A DNA stretch of 64,000 nucleotides from JBLEFH01 sp047345645 (GCA_047345645.1 JBLEFH010000002.1); one strand, 5' to 3'. Positions 35,493 to 44,818 are shown, numbered from the stretch's first letter. The notes: generated by a model from the letters alone, not told the origin. Numbers and translations: made by a program.

Positions 35493-35623
35493 AATAACCC
35501 CTTAAAAATATCATATTAGTGGAATATTCATCTCAGTTTTTTCTGCACCATAGTAGCATCGATTTGTGATATTTATTTAACATTATGCATGACTGTCGTT
35601 GACTAGGTTTATTGCAGAGTTGG

Positions 35624-36451
35624 TTAATCCCCCCTTAGCGCGCTCACGATCCGGTCGATGGCGCGGCGTTGGGCGGGGAGGTGGCGGTCGTCGTCATGCA
35701 TGACAAGCCATTGATCATGCGAGAGTTCCGGGACCATCTGGCCGGAGCGGACGAGCTCTGGGTAGTGGCGGGCAACGAAGTCGGGGAGCATCGCTTTGCC
35801 GAGCCCGGCGAGGGCCATGTCGAGGAGGCTCCGGGCGGTGCTCGCTTCGAGGTGGACGAAGGCGCCCGCGCGCTCGGCGACCCAGCGGGCGGAGGGGGTG
35901 TCGAGGGTCGTGTTCAGCCAGCGTTTTTCTGATTTTTCAAGAGCATAGGGTGCGAAATAGACGCGGCGGAGGCGCTTGCCGGCGAGGCCTTCTTCGGTGG
36001 GGCGGCCCGCGCGGATGCCGAGGCTGATTTCCCGGTGGGACAGGCTGAGGCGGGCTTCGTCCGCGATGAGGCGCAGGCGGAATTCCGGGGGCGTGCCGAG
36101 GATGGCGGGCAGGGCGCGGATGAGGTCGAGGCTGGTCCAGCTTCCGGCGGAGAGTTTGACGAGCGGCAGGTCGTCCTCTGGTTTCTTGATCAACTGAACA
36201 AGATCCTGTTCGACTGTACCAAGTGCGTCGGCGAAGGCGCGGCCCTCATCGGTGAGCGCATAGCCGCGGTCATGGCGGATCAGCAGTTCCTTCCCCAGAC
36301 GGCGTTCCAGATCCAGCATCCGGCGGCTGAGGGTCGCGGGGCTTTTGCCGCTGATTTTCGCCGCGCCGGTCAGGGTGCCTTCGCGGGCGATGGCGAGAAA
36401 GAGCGGCAGATCGGCCCAGTCGAGTGTCGGGGGTAAAGTCTTTTCATTCAT
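35624..36451 (-). CDS. LysR-family transcriptional regulator
   Basis: A 275-residue LysR regulator. The winged helix-turn-helix is WADLPLFLAIAREGTLTGAAKISGKSPATLSRRMLDLERRLGKELLIRHDRGYALTDEG (residues 12-70), followed by a somewhat short periplasmic-binding-protein-like effector domain. It resembles the solitary-HTH roseobacterial LysR group with a reduced effector domain. The divergent target candidate is the small frame at 36536. Composition returns to the GC-rich norm here, marking the border of the AT-rich island at about 35600. Confidence 0.9.
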   Translation of the reverse strand: MNEKTLPPTLDWADLPLFLAIAREGTLTGAAKISGKSPATLSRRMLDLERRLGKELLIRHDRGYALTDEGRAFADALGTVEQDLVQLIKKPEDDLPLVKLSAGSWTSLDLIRALPAILGTPPEFRLRLIADEARLSLSHREISLGIRAGRPTEEGLAGKRLRRVYFAPYALEKSEKRWLNTTLDTPSARWVAERAGAFVHLEASTARSLLDMALAGLGKAMLPDFVARHYPELVRSGQMVPELSHDQWLVMHDDDRHLPAQRRAIDRIVSALRGD

Positions 36452-36535
36452 GAAAAGAACCCTTCAATCCGTTTCATTTCAGACATGATAGCCGGACGCT
36501 ATCTTGAGGCAAGAGATTTGCCAAAGGAGGCTGTC

Positions 36536-36871
36536 ATGAATGGATATTTCGACCATCGCGCCAAGGATCGGCACCCCGGGATGATCTTGCCCGAAGAGGC
36601 CGCGCAGCGGGCACGGGAGGCGGAGGCGCTGTTTTACGAGACCTGCGGCGCGCCGTCGCTTGCAACCCGGATCAGGGCGGCGCTGGCGCGTTTCGCCCGC
36701 CGCAAGGGCGCGCATAAAAAAGACCCGCATCCGGTAGTGGATGCGGGTCTGGATGTTCAGGCGGAAGGGATCAGTAGATCGGGAAGTCCTTACAGAGCTT
36801 CGCGACCTCGGCCTTCACCTTTTCTTCCACCTCGGCATTGCCATCCGCGCCATTCGCAGCAAGCCCGTTGA
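36536..36871 (+). CDS. Small basic protein, divergent from LysR gene
   Basis: A frame of 111 codons starting at ATG 36536 with an excellent ribosome site, AAAGGAGG, at 36523-36530. The first ~58 residues (MNGYFDHRAKDRHPGM..., then RIRAALARFARRKG) look protein-like and basic. The rest reads through the glyA terminator and about 100 bases antisense to glyA, and has poor composition. The true C-terminus may therefore be nearer residue 60, with the original stop lost, or the tail may be spurious. LysR regulators often control a divergent gene, which supports expression. The function is unknown. Confidence 0.4.
   Translation: MNGYFDHRAKDRHPGMILPEEAAQRAREAEALFYETCGAPSLATRIRAALARFARRKGAHKKDPHPVVDAGLDVQAEGISRSGSPYRASRPRPSPFLPPRHCHPRHSQQAR
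36715..36750 (-). terminator. Rho-independent terminator after glyA
   Basis: A perfect 12-bp stem (36721-36732 with 36739-36750) with a 6-base loop is followed on the minus strand by TTTTTT, 21 bases past the glyA stop. It lies inside the frame of the small plus-strand gene. Confidence 0.9.
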
Positions 36872-38039
36872 CCACTTCGACGATCAACTCGCCGATCTTG
36901 GTGAACTCGGCCTCGCCGAAGCCGCGGGTGGTGCCTGCGGGCGAGCCGAGGCGGATGCCGGAGGTCACGGTGGGCTTTTCCGGATCGAACGGGATGCCGT
37001 TCTTGTTGCAGGTGATATGGGCGCGGCCGAGGGCTTCCTCGGTCTCGTTGCCCTTCACGCCTTTGGGGCGCAGATCGACGAGCAGCAGATGCGTGTCCGT
37101 CCCGCCGGTGACGAGATCGAGCCCGCCCTTCATCAGCGCTTCGCCCATGGCTTTGGCATTGGCGACGACCTGTTTGGCGTAGTCCTTGAACTCCGGCTGA
37201 AGGGCCTCACCAAAAGCGACGGCCTTGGCGGCGATCACATGTTCCAGCGGGCCGCCTTGCAGGCCGGGGAAGATCGCCGAGTTGATTTTCTTCGCAATCG
37301 CTTCGTCATTGGTCAGCACCAGACCGCCGCGCGGGCCGCGCAGGGTTTTATGGGTCGTGGTGGTGGCGACATGGGCGTGATCGAGCGGGTTCGGATGCTC
37401 ACCGCCCGCCACGAGCCCGGCGAAATGGGCCATGTCGACCATCAGATAGGCGCCGACTTCATCGGCAATCTCGCGGAATTTGGCGAAGTCGATCTGGCGC
37501 GGCACGGCGGAGCCACCGGCGATGATGAGCTTCGGCTTATGCTCGCGGGCAAGCTCGGCCATCTGGTCGTAATCCAGTTCCTGATCCTGCTTGCGCACGC
37601 TGTAATGGACCGGGTTGAACCATTTGCCGGACTGGTTGGGCTTCGCGCCATGGGTGAGATGCCCGCCTGCGGCGAGGTCCATCGCCAGGAACGTGTCGCC
37701 CGGCTTGAGGAGCGCCATGAACACCGCCTGGTTCGCCTGACTGCCTGAATGAGGCTGGACGTTCGCGAAACCCGCGCCGAACAGCTCTTTCGCCCGGTCG
37801 ATCGCCAATTGCTCGGTCACATCGACATGCTGGCAGCCGCCGTAATAGCGTTTGCCCGGATAGCCTTCGGCATATTTGTTCGTGAGAACCGAGCCTTGCG
37901 CTTCCATCACCGCTTTGGAAACGATGTTTTCGGAGGCGATCAGTTCGATCTCCTCGCGCTGGCGGGTGAGTTCGTCCTCAACTGTGGCAAAGACTTTCGG
38001 GTCGCGCTCGGCGAGGCTTTGGGTGAAAAAGGCGCTCAT
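36771..38039 (-). CDS. glyA: Serine hydroxymethyltransferase GlyA
   Basis: GlyA interconverts serine and glycine with transfer of a one-carbon unit to THF, linking to FolD. The 422-residue protein has the PLP lysine Lys231 in TTTTHKTLRGPRGG, IELIASENIVSKAV at the N-terminus, EGYPGKRYYGG near 58, VQPHSGSQANQAVF and the VDMAHFAGLVAGG segment. The frame is open far upstream (to 39068, antisense to nadK), but ATG 38039 gives the exact family start. It is divergent from nadK over a 207-base gap in which I see no gene or riboswitch. Confidence 0.97.
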   Translation of the reverse strand: MSAFFTQSLAERDPKVFATVEDELTRQREEIELIASENIVSKAVMEAQGSVLTNKYAEGYPGKRYYGGCQHVDVTEQLAIDRAKELFGAGFANVQPHSGSQANQAVFMALLKPGDTFLAMDLAAGGHLTHGAKPNQSGKWFNPVHYSVRKQDQELDYDQMAELAREHKPKLIIAGGSAVPRQIDFAKFREIADEVGAYLMVDMAHFAGLVAGGEHPNPLDHAHVATTTTHKTLRGPRGGLVLTNDEAIAKKINSAIFPGLQGGPLEHVIAAKAVAFGEALQPEFKDYAKQVVANAKAMGEALMKGGLDLVTGGTDTHLLLVDLRPKGVKGNETEEALGRAHITCNKNGIPFDPEKPTVTSGIRLGSPAGTTRGFGEAEFTKIGELIVEVVNGLAANGADGNAEVEEKVKAEVAKLCKDFPIY

Positions 38040-38246
38040 AATCCTATCCCCTTTGATGTGGTTGCCGTTATCTAACGTGAAACGAACGGCGCTGAAAGCG
38101 GAGTTTTGCGGCGTTTTCGGGGGAAGTTTGCGGCATGTTTTCGCCTTGGGCGGGCCGGGCGAGAGGCGCGGCGGCGTCGAGAGCGCTTGCAACAGCTTGA
38201 TTGGCGGGACAAAATGCGGGGGCGCGCAGGCCGCTTGAGGGGGGAT

Positions 38247-39041
38247 ATGTCGCAAAGAGCAGACAGGGGCGCTCCCAAGGGGCAGCCCAAGCTTCATTTC
38301 GCCGCCTCGCGGGCCGAGGATGCGCAGGCCGCCCATGCCCGGCTGACCGCGCGCTATGGCCAGACGCGGGCGCATGATGCGGATATCATCATTGCGCTTG
38401 GCGGGGATGGCTTCATGCTCTCGACGCTCCACGCAACCCAAGGGCTGGCCGCGCCGGTTTACGGGATGAACCGGGGCACGGTCGGCTTTATCATGAATGA
38501 ATATGGCGAGGACGGGCTTTTTGAACGGCTCGCCGAGGCGGAACTGGCGGAGATCAACCCGCTCTCGATGGTGGCGATGCCCGCAAATGGCGAGGCGCAG
38601 CAGGCGCTGGCGATCAATGAGGTGTCGCTTTTGCGCGAAGGGCCGCAGGCGGCGAAGCTGAAAATCTCCGTCGATGGGCGGCCGCGCATGGAAGAGCTGA
38701 TTTGCGACGGCGCGATGGTGGCGACGGCGGCGGGCTCGACGGCGTATAACTACTCGGCGCATGGTCCGATCCTGCCGATTGGCGCGGATATTCTGGCGCT
38801 CACCCCGGTGGCGGCGTTTCGCCCGCGGCGCTGGCGCGGCGCGCTTTTGCCGCAAAAGGCGGTGGTGCGTTTCGATGTGCTGGAGCCGCAAAAGCGCCCG
38901 GTCGCGGCGGTGGCGGACGGCTATGAGGTGCGCGATGTTCTGTATGTCGAAGTGCGCACGGAGATGAGTGTGGTGCATCGCTTGCTCTTCGATCCGGGCC
39001 ACGGTCTCGAAGAGCGACTCATCCGGGAACAATTCACCTAA
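38247..39041 (+). CDS. nadK: NAD kinase NadK
   Basis: NadK phosphorylates NAD to NADP. The 264-residue protein has the kinase motif LGGDGFMLSTLH (about 51-62), GMNRGTVGFIMNEY, AINEVSLLRE and the nucleotide-binding CDGAMVATAAGSTAYNYSAHGPILP. The N-terminus is compact, as in alphaproteobacterial NadK. The frame is open to 38106, but ATG 38247 with GAGGGGGG seven bases upstream is the best start. It is a single gene between glyA and perM. Confidence 0.95.
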   Translation: MSQRADRGAPKGQPKLHFAASRAEDAQAAHARLTARYGQTRAHDADIIIALGGDGFMLSTLHATQGLAAPVYGMNRGTVGFIMNEYGEDGLFERLAEAELAEINPLSMVAMPANGEAQQALAINEVSLLREGPQAAKLKISVDGRPRMEELICDGAMVATAAGSTAYNYSAHGPILPIGADILALTPVAAFRPRRWRGALLPQKAVVRFDVLEPQKRPVAAVADGYEVRDVLYVEVRTEMSVVHRLLFDPGHGLEERLIREQFT

Positions 39042-39141
39042 AAGCGGCGTTATGCCGCGAAGCGGCAAGATTGCGCGCGGCAGAGATTGACAGCACGGGT
39101 CAGGGCCTCATAACGGGCATAACCCTTTAAAGGAGAGTGCC

Positions 39142-40209
39142 ATGACCGAAAGACGCTGGTGGACGATCATCGGGATCCTTGTCCTTGGGATTATGCTGTG
39201 GCTGCTCAAGGGCATCTTGTTCCCGTTCCTCGCCGGGATGGCGCTGGCCTATTTCCTCGACCCGCTGGCGGACCGGCTGGAGCGGCAGGGGATCAAACGG
39301 GTCTGGGCGACGGTGATTATATCGCTGGGACTTTTGAGTGTCTTGGTGGTGGTCATCGCCTTCGCGGTACCGCTGCTTTATCAGCAGGCCGTGGCCTTCG
39401 CGCAGGCCGCGCCGGGCTATCTGGACCAGCTTCAGAACCTGCTGATTACCCGTTTCCCGGAGGTCTATTCGGAAGGCTCGCAGATCAACACCGCGATCGA
39501 CAACTTTATCTCCATGGTGCAGGAGCGCGCCGGTGAGATTGCCGGATCGGTGCTGAAATCCTCGCTGCGACTGGTCGATGCGGTGGTCGCGATTGTCGTG
39601 ATCCCGGTCGTGACCTTCTATATGCTGCTCGATTGGGACCGGATGATGGCCAAGGTCAATCGCTGGCTGCCCGCCGATCACGCCGAGCGTATTCGCGGGA
39701 TCGCGCAGGAGATCGACAATGTGCTGGCGGGCTTCGTGCGCGGGCAACTCACGGTCTGTCTGATCCTCGGCACGTTCTACGCGGTCGCGCTGGCGATTGT
39801 GGGCCTCGATTTCGGCCTGCTCGTCGGGATGTTCGCGGGGCTTTTGACCTTTATCCCCTATGTCGGCTCCATCGTCGGCGGCGCGCTCTCCATCGGCCTT
39901 GCGCTCTTCCAGTTCTGGGGCGACTGGGTGATGGTGATCGCCGTCGCCGCGATCTTCGTGACCGGCCAGATGGTCGAGGGCAATTTCCTCTCGCCGAAAC
40001 TCGTGGGGGACTCGGTGGGGCTGCACCCGGTCTGGCTGATGTTCGCCCTCTCGGCCTTTGCGACGCTGTTCGGCTTCACGGGGATGCTGATCGCGGTGCC
40101 GGTTGCCGCCTGTCTTGGCGTCTTTTTCCGCCATGCGATGGATGAGTATTTCAAGAGCGATCTTTACCGCGGCACGGAGACGAGCAGCATCAACGGGGAC
40201 GAGCTTTGA
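39142..40209 (+). CDS. AI-2E/PerM family membrane permease
   Basis: A 355-residue inner-membrane protein with seven or eight hydrophobic helices. Two lie near the N-terminus (WWTIIGILVLGIMLWLLKGILFPFLAGMALAYFLDPLADRLER). A charged amphipathic middle follows, then the ARGQLTVCLILGTFYAVALAIVGLDFGLLVGMFAGLLTFIPYVGSIVG core that defines the family (the FIPYVGS motif). Members export small molecules or ions, and the substrate is unknown here. Its TGA overlaps the hdaA start. The PerM-HdaA-Ppk order recurs in this bacterial group. Confidence 0.88.
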   Translation: MTERRWWTIIGILVLGIMLWLLKGILFPFLAGMALAYFLDPLADRLERQGIKRVWATVIISLGLLSVLVVVIAFAVPLLYQQAVAFAQAAPGYLDQLQNLLITRFPEVYSEGSQINTAIDNFISMVQERAGEIAGSVLKSSLRLVDAVVAIVVIPVVTFYMLLDWDRMMAKVNRWLPADHAERIRGIAQEIDNVLAGFVRGQLTVCLILGTFYAVALAIVGLDFGLLVGMFAGLLTFIPYVGSIVGGALSIGLALFQFWGDWVMVIAVAAIFVTGQMVEGNFLSPKLVGDSVGLHPVWLMFALSAFATLFGFTGMLIAVPVAACLGVFFRHAMDEYFKSDLYRGTETSSINGDEL

Positions 40210-40925
40210 GCGAGCCCGCCCGTCAGTTGCGCCTGCCGCTGCCGCGCCGTCAGGCGCTTGGCCGTGAGGATTTCATCATCTCGCAACCGAATGCGCTGGC
40301 CCTCGCGATGGTCGAGGACTGGCGCAACTGGCCTGAGGGCAAGCTGGTGCTGTCCGGCCCGGCGGGCTCGGGCAAGACGCATCTGGCGCATGTCTGGGCG
40401 ACGCAGACCGGGGCGCTCATTGTGGATGCCGAGAGCCTTGCGAGCGCCAATCTGCCGGGGCTGGCCCGCCGCCCGGTGGCGGTGGAGGATCTCGACCGGC
40501 TGAATGGCCCGAAAAAGGACGCGGCGGAGGCGGCGCTGTTTCACCTCCACAACCTCTTGGCCGAAGCGGGGCAGGCGCTGATGATCACCGGGCGCGGCGT
40601 GCCGGCCCATTGGGCGATCACCTTGCCGGATCTGGCGAGCCGCGTGCGGGCCGCCAATCTGGCGCAGATCAACCCGCCGGATGATGCGCTGCTTGGCGCG
40701 CTTCTCTATAAGCTCTTCGATGATCGCGGGCTGGTGCCGCCGGGCGAGGTGGTGACCTATATGGTCGCCCGGATGGAGCGGAGTTTCGAGACCGCTCGCC
40801 GCCTTGTCGCGCAGCTTGACGAGGTCGCGATGGAATCGCGGCGGGAGATCACGGTGCCGCTGGCCGCCTCCGTCATGCAGGCCCTTGGCGCGCAAAATGA
40901 TGATAGAGTGTGTGAGACGCCCTGA
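40206..40925 (+). CDS. hdaA: DnaA-related replication regulator HdaA
   Basis: A 239-residue DnaA-like AAA+ protein lacking the DNA-binding domain IV. The Hda-type sliding-clamp motif QLRLPLP is at residues 7-13, Walker A is GPAGSGKTHL, and Walker B is VAVEDLDRL with Glu-Asp. Sensor 1 and box VII regions follow (ALMITGRGVPAHW, LPDLASRVRAANLAQI). Hda/HdaA with the clamp stimulates DnaA-ATP hydrolysis to prevent re-initiation. The start is a TTG at 40206 that overlaps the perM stop; no better start puts the clamp motif at the N-terminus. Confidence 0.88.
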   Translation: MSEPARQLRLPLPRRQALGREDFIISQPNALALAMVEDWRNWPEGKLVLSGPAGSGKTHLAHVWATQTGALIVDAESLASANLPGLARRPVAVEDLDRLNGPKKDAAEAALFHLHNLLAEAGQALMITGRGVPAHWAITLPDLASRVRAANLAQINPPDDALLGALLYKLFDDRGLVPPGEVVTYMVARMERSFETARRLVAQLDEVAMESRREITVPLAASVMQALGAQNDDRVCETP

Positions 40926-40977
40926 GATTTCTCAGAAGATTCATAAAAGGGTCACGAAAACACGCCAGAAGACAGCT

Positions 40978-43158
40978 ATGACAAATTCAGATTTCCTCAC
41001 CGCTCCGTTTCGCGATCCCGTGGCCCTTGATGGCGTGACCATGGAGAGCTGCGCGCGGCTCTTTAACCGGGAGCTGAGCTGGCTGGCGTTCAACTGGCGC
41101 GTTCTGGAAGAGGCGGAGAACCCCAAGGTGCCGCTGCTGGAGCGGGTGCGGTTCGTCTCGATCTCCGGCTCCAATCTCGATGAGTTCTTTTCGGTGCGTG
41201 TCGCGGGTCTGCGCGGGCTGGTCCGGGCGGGGATTTCCAAGCCATCTGCCGACGGGATGACGCCGGAGGAGCAGCTTCGCAAGATCGACGCCGAGGCGCG
41301 CAAGCTGATGGATTATCAGCAGGATGTGTGGCGTGAGTTGCAGGCGCAGATGTCCGCCGAGGGGCTGGATGTCATCACCCGCGCGGATCTGACCAAGGCG
41401 GATATCAAGCGGCTTGAGGACACCTTTATGAATCAGGTGTTCCCGGTGCTGACGCCGATCGCGATTGACCCGGCCCATCCGTTTCCCTTCATCGCGAATA
41501 ATGGTTTCGCCCTCGCGCTGTCGCTCATTCATGAAGAGACGGGTGAGGAATTGCACGCGCTCCTGCCCGTCCCGGCGCAGGTGGACCGGTTTATCGAGGT
41601 GGAGACGCCGCGCGGCGGCAACAAGCGCTTCCTGCCGCTCGAAGGGTTGCTCGAAGCCTTCCTGCCGCAGCTTTTCCCGCGCTATCGCCTTGATGGCTCC
41701 TGCGCCTTCCGCGTGCTGCGGGACGGCGAAATGGAGCTGGAGGAAGAGGCCGAGGATCTCGTGCGCGAGTTTGAAAGCGCGCTGAAACGTCGCCGCCGGG
41801 GCGATGTGATCCGGCTCGAAATGTCCGCCAGCGCGCCCGAGGATCTGCATCAGATGATCGTCGAGGCGATGCATATCGACCCCGCCGAGGTGATCGAGGT
41901 GGACGGGGTGATCGGGGTCAAGGACCTTTCGGAAATGATCATCAAGACCCGGCCCGACCTCGTTTGGCCGCGCTTCGTGCCCCGGATGCCGGAGCGGGTG
42001 GTGAACGACCATGACGGCGATATTTTCGCCGCGATCCGCCAGAAGGATATGTTGCTGCACCACCCTTACGAGACCTTCGACATCGTAGTGCGGTTCCTCC
42101 AGCAAGCCGCGCGCGACCCCAATGTCGTGGCGATCAAGCAGACGCTTTACCGCACAGCGCAGGATAGTCCGATTGTGGATGCGCTTTGCGAGGCGGCGGA
42201 GGATGGCAAATCCGTCACCGCGCTGGTGGAGCTGAAGGCGCGGTTTGATGAGGCGGCGAATATCCGGCAGTCCCGCAAGCTGGAGCGCTCCGGCGTGCAG
42301 GTGGTTTATGGGTTTATGGACTGGAAAACCCACGCCAAAGTCTCGACCGTGGTGCGGCGTGAGGGCGACAAGCTGGTGACCTATTCCCATTATGGCACCG
42401 GGAATTATCACCACATTACCGCGAATATTTACACCGATCTCAGCTTCTTCACGACCGACCCGGCCTTGGGGCGCGATTCGACGAAACTCTTTAACTACGT
42501 TTCCGGCTATGCGCTGCCGACGGAGATGGAGAATCTGCAAATGTCGCCGCATTCGCTCAAGCAGCGGTTGATCGCGGATCTGGAGGAAGAGGCGAAACAT
42601 GCGAAGGCGGGGCGGCCCGCCCATGTGTGGATCAAATGCAACTCGATCATCGAGCCGCAGATCATCGACGCCTTTTACAAGGCGAGCCAGGCGGGGGTGA
42701 AGATCGAGGTGATCTGCCGCGGCATTTGCGGCATCCGGCCTGGGGTGAAGGGGCTGTCGGAGAATATCCGCGTCAAATCCATCGTCGGGCGGTTTCTGGA
42801 GCACAGCCGCATCTATTGCTTCGGCAATGGCGATGCGCTGCCGAATACCGGCGCGAAGGTCTATATGTCCTCCGCCGATCTGATGGGGCGCAACCTCAAC
42901 CGCCGGATCGAGCATATGGTGCAGATCCACAACCCGACCGTGCATAGCCAGATCCTCGATCAGATCATGGCGGCGAATCTGGCGGATACGGCGCAAAGCT
43001 GGGTGTTGAACCCGGACGGTACATTCGACCGCCATGTCGCCAAAGAGGGCGAGCGGCTCTTTAACTGCCACAAGTTTTTCATGGAAAATCCCTCCATGTC
43101 GGGCCGGGGCAGCGCCGGGATCGACGATGTGCCGCGCCTGACGCACTCGCGCCACTGA
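40978..43158 (+). CDS. ppk: Polyphosphate kinase PPK1
   Basis: PPK1 makes polyphosphate from ATP. The 726-residue protein has the N domain (RELSWLAFNWRVLEEA, SISGSNLDEFFSVRVAG), the PHP/H domain and two PLD-like C domains. The catalytic histidines are His452 in WKTHAKVS and His609 in RFLEHSRIYCFGNG. YGTGNYHHITANIYTDLSFFT and SSADLMGRNLNRRIE are conserved blocks. ATG 40978 matches the family start; the open frame continues back into hdaA. ppx follows after 59 bases. Confidence 0.96.
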   Translation: MTNSDFLTAPFRDPVALDGVTMESCARLFNRELSWLAFNWRVLEEAENPKVPLLERVRFVSISGSNLDEFFSVRVAGLRGLVRAGISKPSADGMTPEEQLRKIDAEARKLMDYQQDVWRELQAQMSAEGLDVITRADLTKADIKRLEDTFMNQVFPVLTPIAIDPAHPFPFIANNGFALALSLIHEETGEELHALLPVPAQVDRFIEVETPRGGNKRFLPLEGLLEAFLPQLFPRYRLDGSCAFRVLRDGEMELEEEAEDLVREFESALKRRRRGDVIRLEMSASAPEDLHQMIVEAMHIDPAEVIEVDGVIGVKDLSEMIIKTRPDLVWPRFVPRMPERVVNDHDGDIFAAIRQKDMLLHHPYETFDIVVRFLQQAARDPNVVAIKQTLYRTAQDSPIVDALCEAAEDGKSVTALVELKARFDEAANIRQSRKLERSGVQVVYGFMDWKTHAKVSTVVRREGDKLVTYSHYGTGNYHHITANIYTDLSFFTTDPALGRDSTKLFNYVSGYALPTEMENLQMSPHSLKQRLIADLEEEAKHAKAGRPAHVWIKCNSIIEPQIIDAFYKASQAGVKIEVICRGICGIRPGVKGLSENIRVKSIVGRFLEHSRIYCFGNGDALPNTGAKVYMSSADLMGRNLNRRIEHMVQIHNPTVHSQILDQIMAANLADTAQSWVLNPDGTFDRHVAKEGERLFNCHKFFMENPSMSGRGSAGIDDVPRLTHSRH

Positions 43159-43217
43159 ACCGATTGACCCCGGCTCTTTGAGCAGGTTACCTCTTTGTTA
43201 AAACGGGGAGGGATGTC

Positions 43218-44741
43218 GTGCAGGAACAAGAGCCGCAACAAGGCAGCGCCGGTGTCATCCCCTACGCTTTGGGCCAAGAAATGCGGGTCGGCGTGATCGA
43301 TGTCGGCTCAAACTCGGTCCGCCTCGTGGTTTTTGAGGGGGCGGCGCGGTCTCCGGCCTATTTTTTCAACGAAAAGGTGCTGTGCGGGCTTGGCAAGGAC
43401 ATGGCGGATTCGGGCGTGTTGAACCCCGAAGGCCGGGCGCGGGCGCATGAGACGCTGAACCGCTTTGCGGCGCTCGCCAAGGCGATGGAGGTGCAAAGCC
43501 TCAACGGGGTTGCGACGGCGGCGGTCCGCGACGCGGAGGACGGACCGGATTTCGTCGCGCAGGTGGAGGCGGAAACCGGCATCACGCTGCAAGTGGCGAG
43601 CGGCCCGGAAGAGGGGCGGCTCTCGGCGCAGGGGGTGCTGCTCGGCTGGCCGGATGCGGAAGGGATCGTCTGCGATATTGGCGGCTCGTCGCTGGAACTG
43701 GCGGAGCTTTCGGGCGGCGAGATCGGGCGCTGCGAGACCTCCGCGCTCGGCCCGCTGAAGCTTCAGCAGTTTGAGAAGGCCAAGGACCGCGCGGCCTATA
43801 TCGAGAAAACGCTGAAGAAATTACACAAGAAATTTCCCGGCAAGCCGGACCGGATGTTCCTTGTCGGCGGATCTTTCCGGGCGATTGCCCGCGTCGATAT
43901 GGAACGCAATGGCTATCCGCTGAAGGTGCTGCATGAGTATCGCATGACGCCAGAGCAGGCGGCGGAGACGGCGGAGTGGTGCGCCGGGCAAGATGCGGAT
44001 GGCCTCGGCGAGCTTGGGACCGACACTTCGGCGGCGCGGCTGCAACTGGTGCCGCTCGCGGCGGAGGTTCTGGCCCGGATCGTAAAGGAATTTTCGCCCG
44101 CGGAACTCGCGATTTCGTCTTACGGGATCCGGGAGGGGATGCTGTATGAGGCGCTGCCGAAACAGCTGCGCTCCCGCGATCCGCTGATTGAAGCGTGCCT
44201 CCATATGGAAGCGGCCTCGGCGCGGTTTCCGGGGGCGGGTGATGCGCTCTATCTGTGGATGCAGCCGCTCTTTCGCGATGAGCCAAAGGAGGTGCTGCGG
44301 CTGATCCATGCGGCGTCGCTTCTGCATGACATCAACTGGCGCTCGCATCCCGATTACCGCGCCGAAACCTGTTTTGAGACCGCGACTCGCGCCAATCTTG
44401 GCGGGCTGGCGCATGATGAGCGGATCTTCCTCGGGCTGGCGCTGCTCCACCGCTACAAGAACAGTCGCAAACATGTCGATGACGAATTTGTCGCCGGGGT
44501 GGTGGATGAGCAGATGCGGCAAAAGGCCGAGCGGGTCGGGCGGGCGCTGCGCCTTGGCGCGATGCTGGCGGGCGGCTCCGCGGCGGCGCTCAGCGATACG
44601 GAACTGACGCTGGAGAAATCGCGCCTCACACTGCATCTGGGACCGCAGGCGAAGCGATTCTTTGGCGAGACGGTCACGAAGCGCGCGAGCGCCCTTGCAG
44701 ATTCGCTCGGGGCCGAGGCCGAGATCACGCAGGCAAGTTAA
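43218..44741 (+). CDS. ppx: Exopolyphosphatase, Ppx/GppA family
   Basis: A 507-residue Ppx/GppA phosphatase that cleaves terminal phosphate from polyphosphate or pppGpp. The actin-fold phosphate loops are GVIDVGSNSVRLVVF (about 27-41), a second loop in GPEEGRLSAQGV, and VCDIGGSSLELAEL. A C-terminal HD-like helical domain includes LIHAASLLHDINWRSHPDYRAETCFE. The start is a GTG at 43218 with GGGGAGGG upstream; a nearby ATG is out of frame. Pairing with ppk makes polyphosphate turnover the likely role. Confidence 0.93.
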   Translation: MQEQEPQQGSAGVIPYALGQEMRVGVIDVGSNSVRLVVFEGAARSPAYFFNEKVLCGLGKDMADSGVLNPEGRARAHETLNRFAALAKAMEVQSLNGVATAAVRDAEDGPDFVAQVEAETGITLQVASGPEEGRLSAQGVLLGWPDAEGIVCDIGGSSLELAELSGGEIGRCETSALGPLKLQQFEKAKDRAAYIEKTLKKLHKKFPGKPDRMFLVGGSFRAIARVDMERNGYPLKVLHEYRMTPEQAAETAEWCAGQDADGLGELGTDTSAARLQLVPLAAEVLARIVKEFSPAELAISSYGIREGMLYEALPKQLRSRDPLIEACLHMEAASARFPGAGDALYLWMQPLFRDEPKEVLRLIHAASLLHDINWRSHPDYRAETCFETATRANLGGLAHDERIFLGLALLHRYKNSRKHVDDEFVAGVVDEQMRQKAERVGRALRLGAMLAGGSAAALSDTELTLEKSRLTLHLGPQAKRFFGETVTKRASALADSLGAEAEITQAS

Positions 44742-44792
44742 GCGTGAAACTATTTCGCGCCCTGCGGAAAAATTATCCTTTAAAATGAATAA

Positions 44793-44818
44793 GGCCCGGC
44801 GCTATGCCGGGCCATTCT
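44793..44818 (+). terminator. Terminator-like hairpin after ppx
   Basis: GGCCCGGC (44793-44800) pairs with GCCGGGCC (44806-44813) around a 5-base loop and is followed by ATTCTT. The weak T run makes termination probable but not certain. It lies about 50 bases past the ppx stop. Confidence 0.65.

Noticed and set aside
38040..38246. Possible glycine riboswitch upstream of glyA
   Set aside because: I could not see the conserved paired aptamer core; the gap between glyA and nadK appears to be ordinary promoter sequence.
36771..39068. Extended GlyA reading to 39068
   Set aside because: The extra 343 codons are antisense to nadK and unrelated to GlyA; ATG 38039 gives the standard protein.
40987..43155. 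Minus-strand 722-codon frame antisense to ppk
   Set aside because: Antisense shadow with unnatural residue mix; ppk on the plus strand shows all catalytic motifs.
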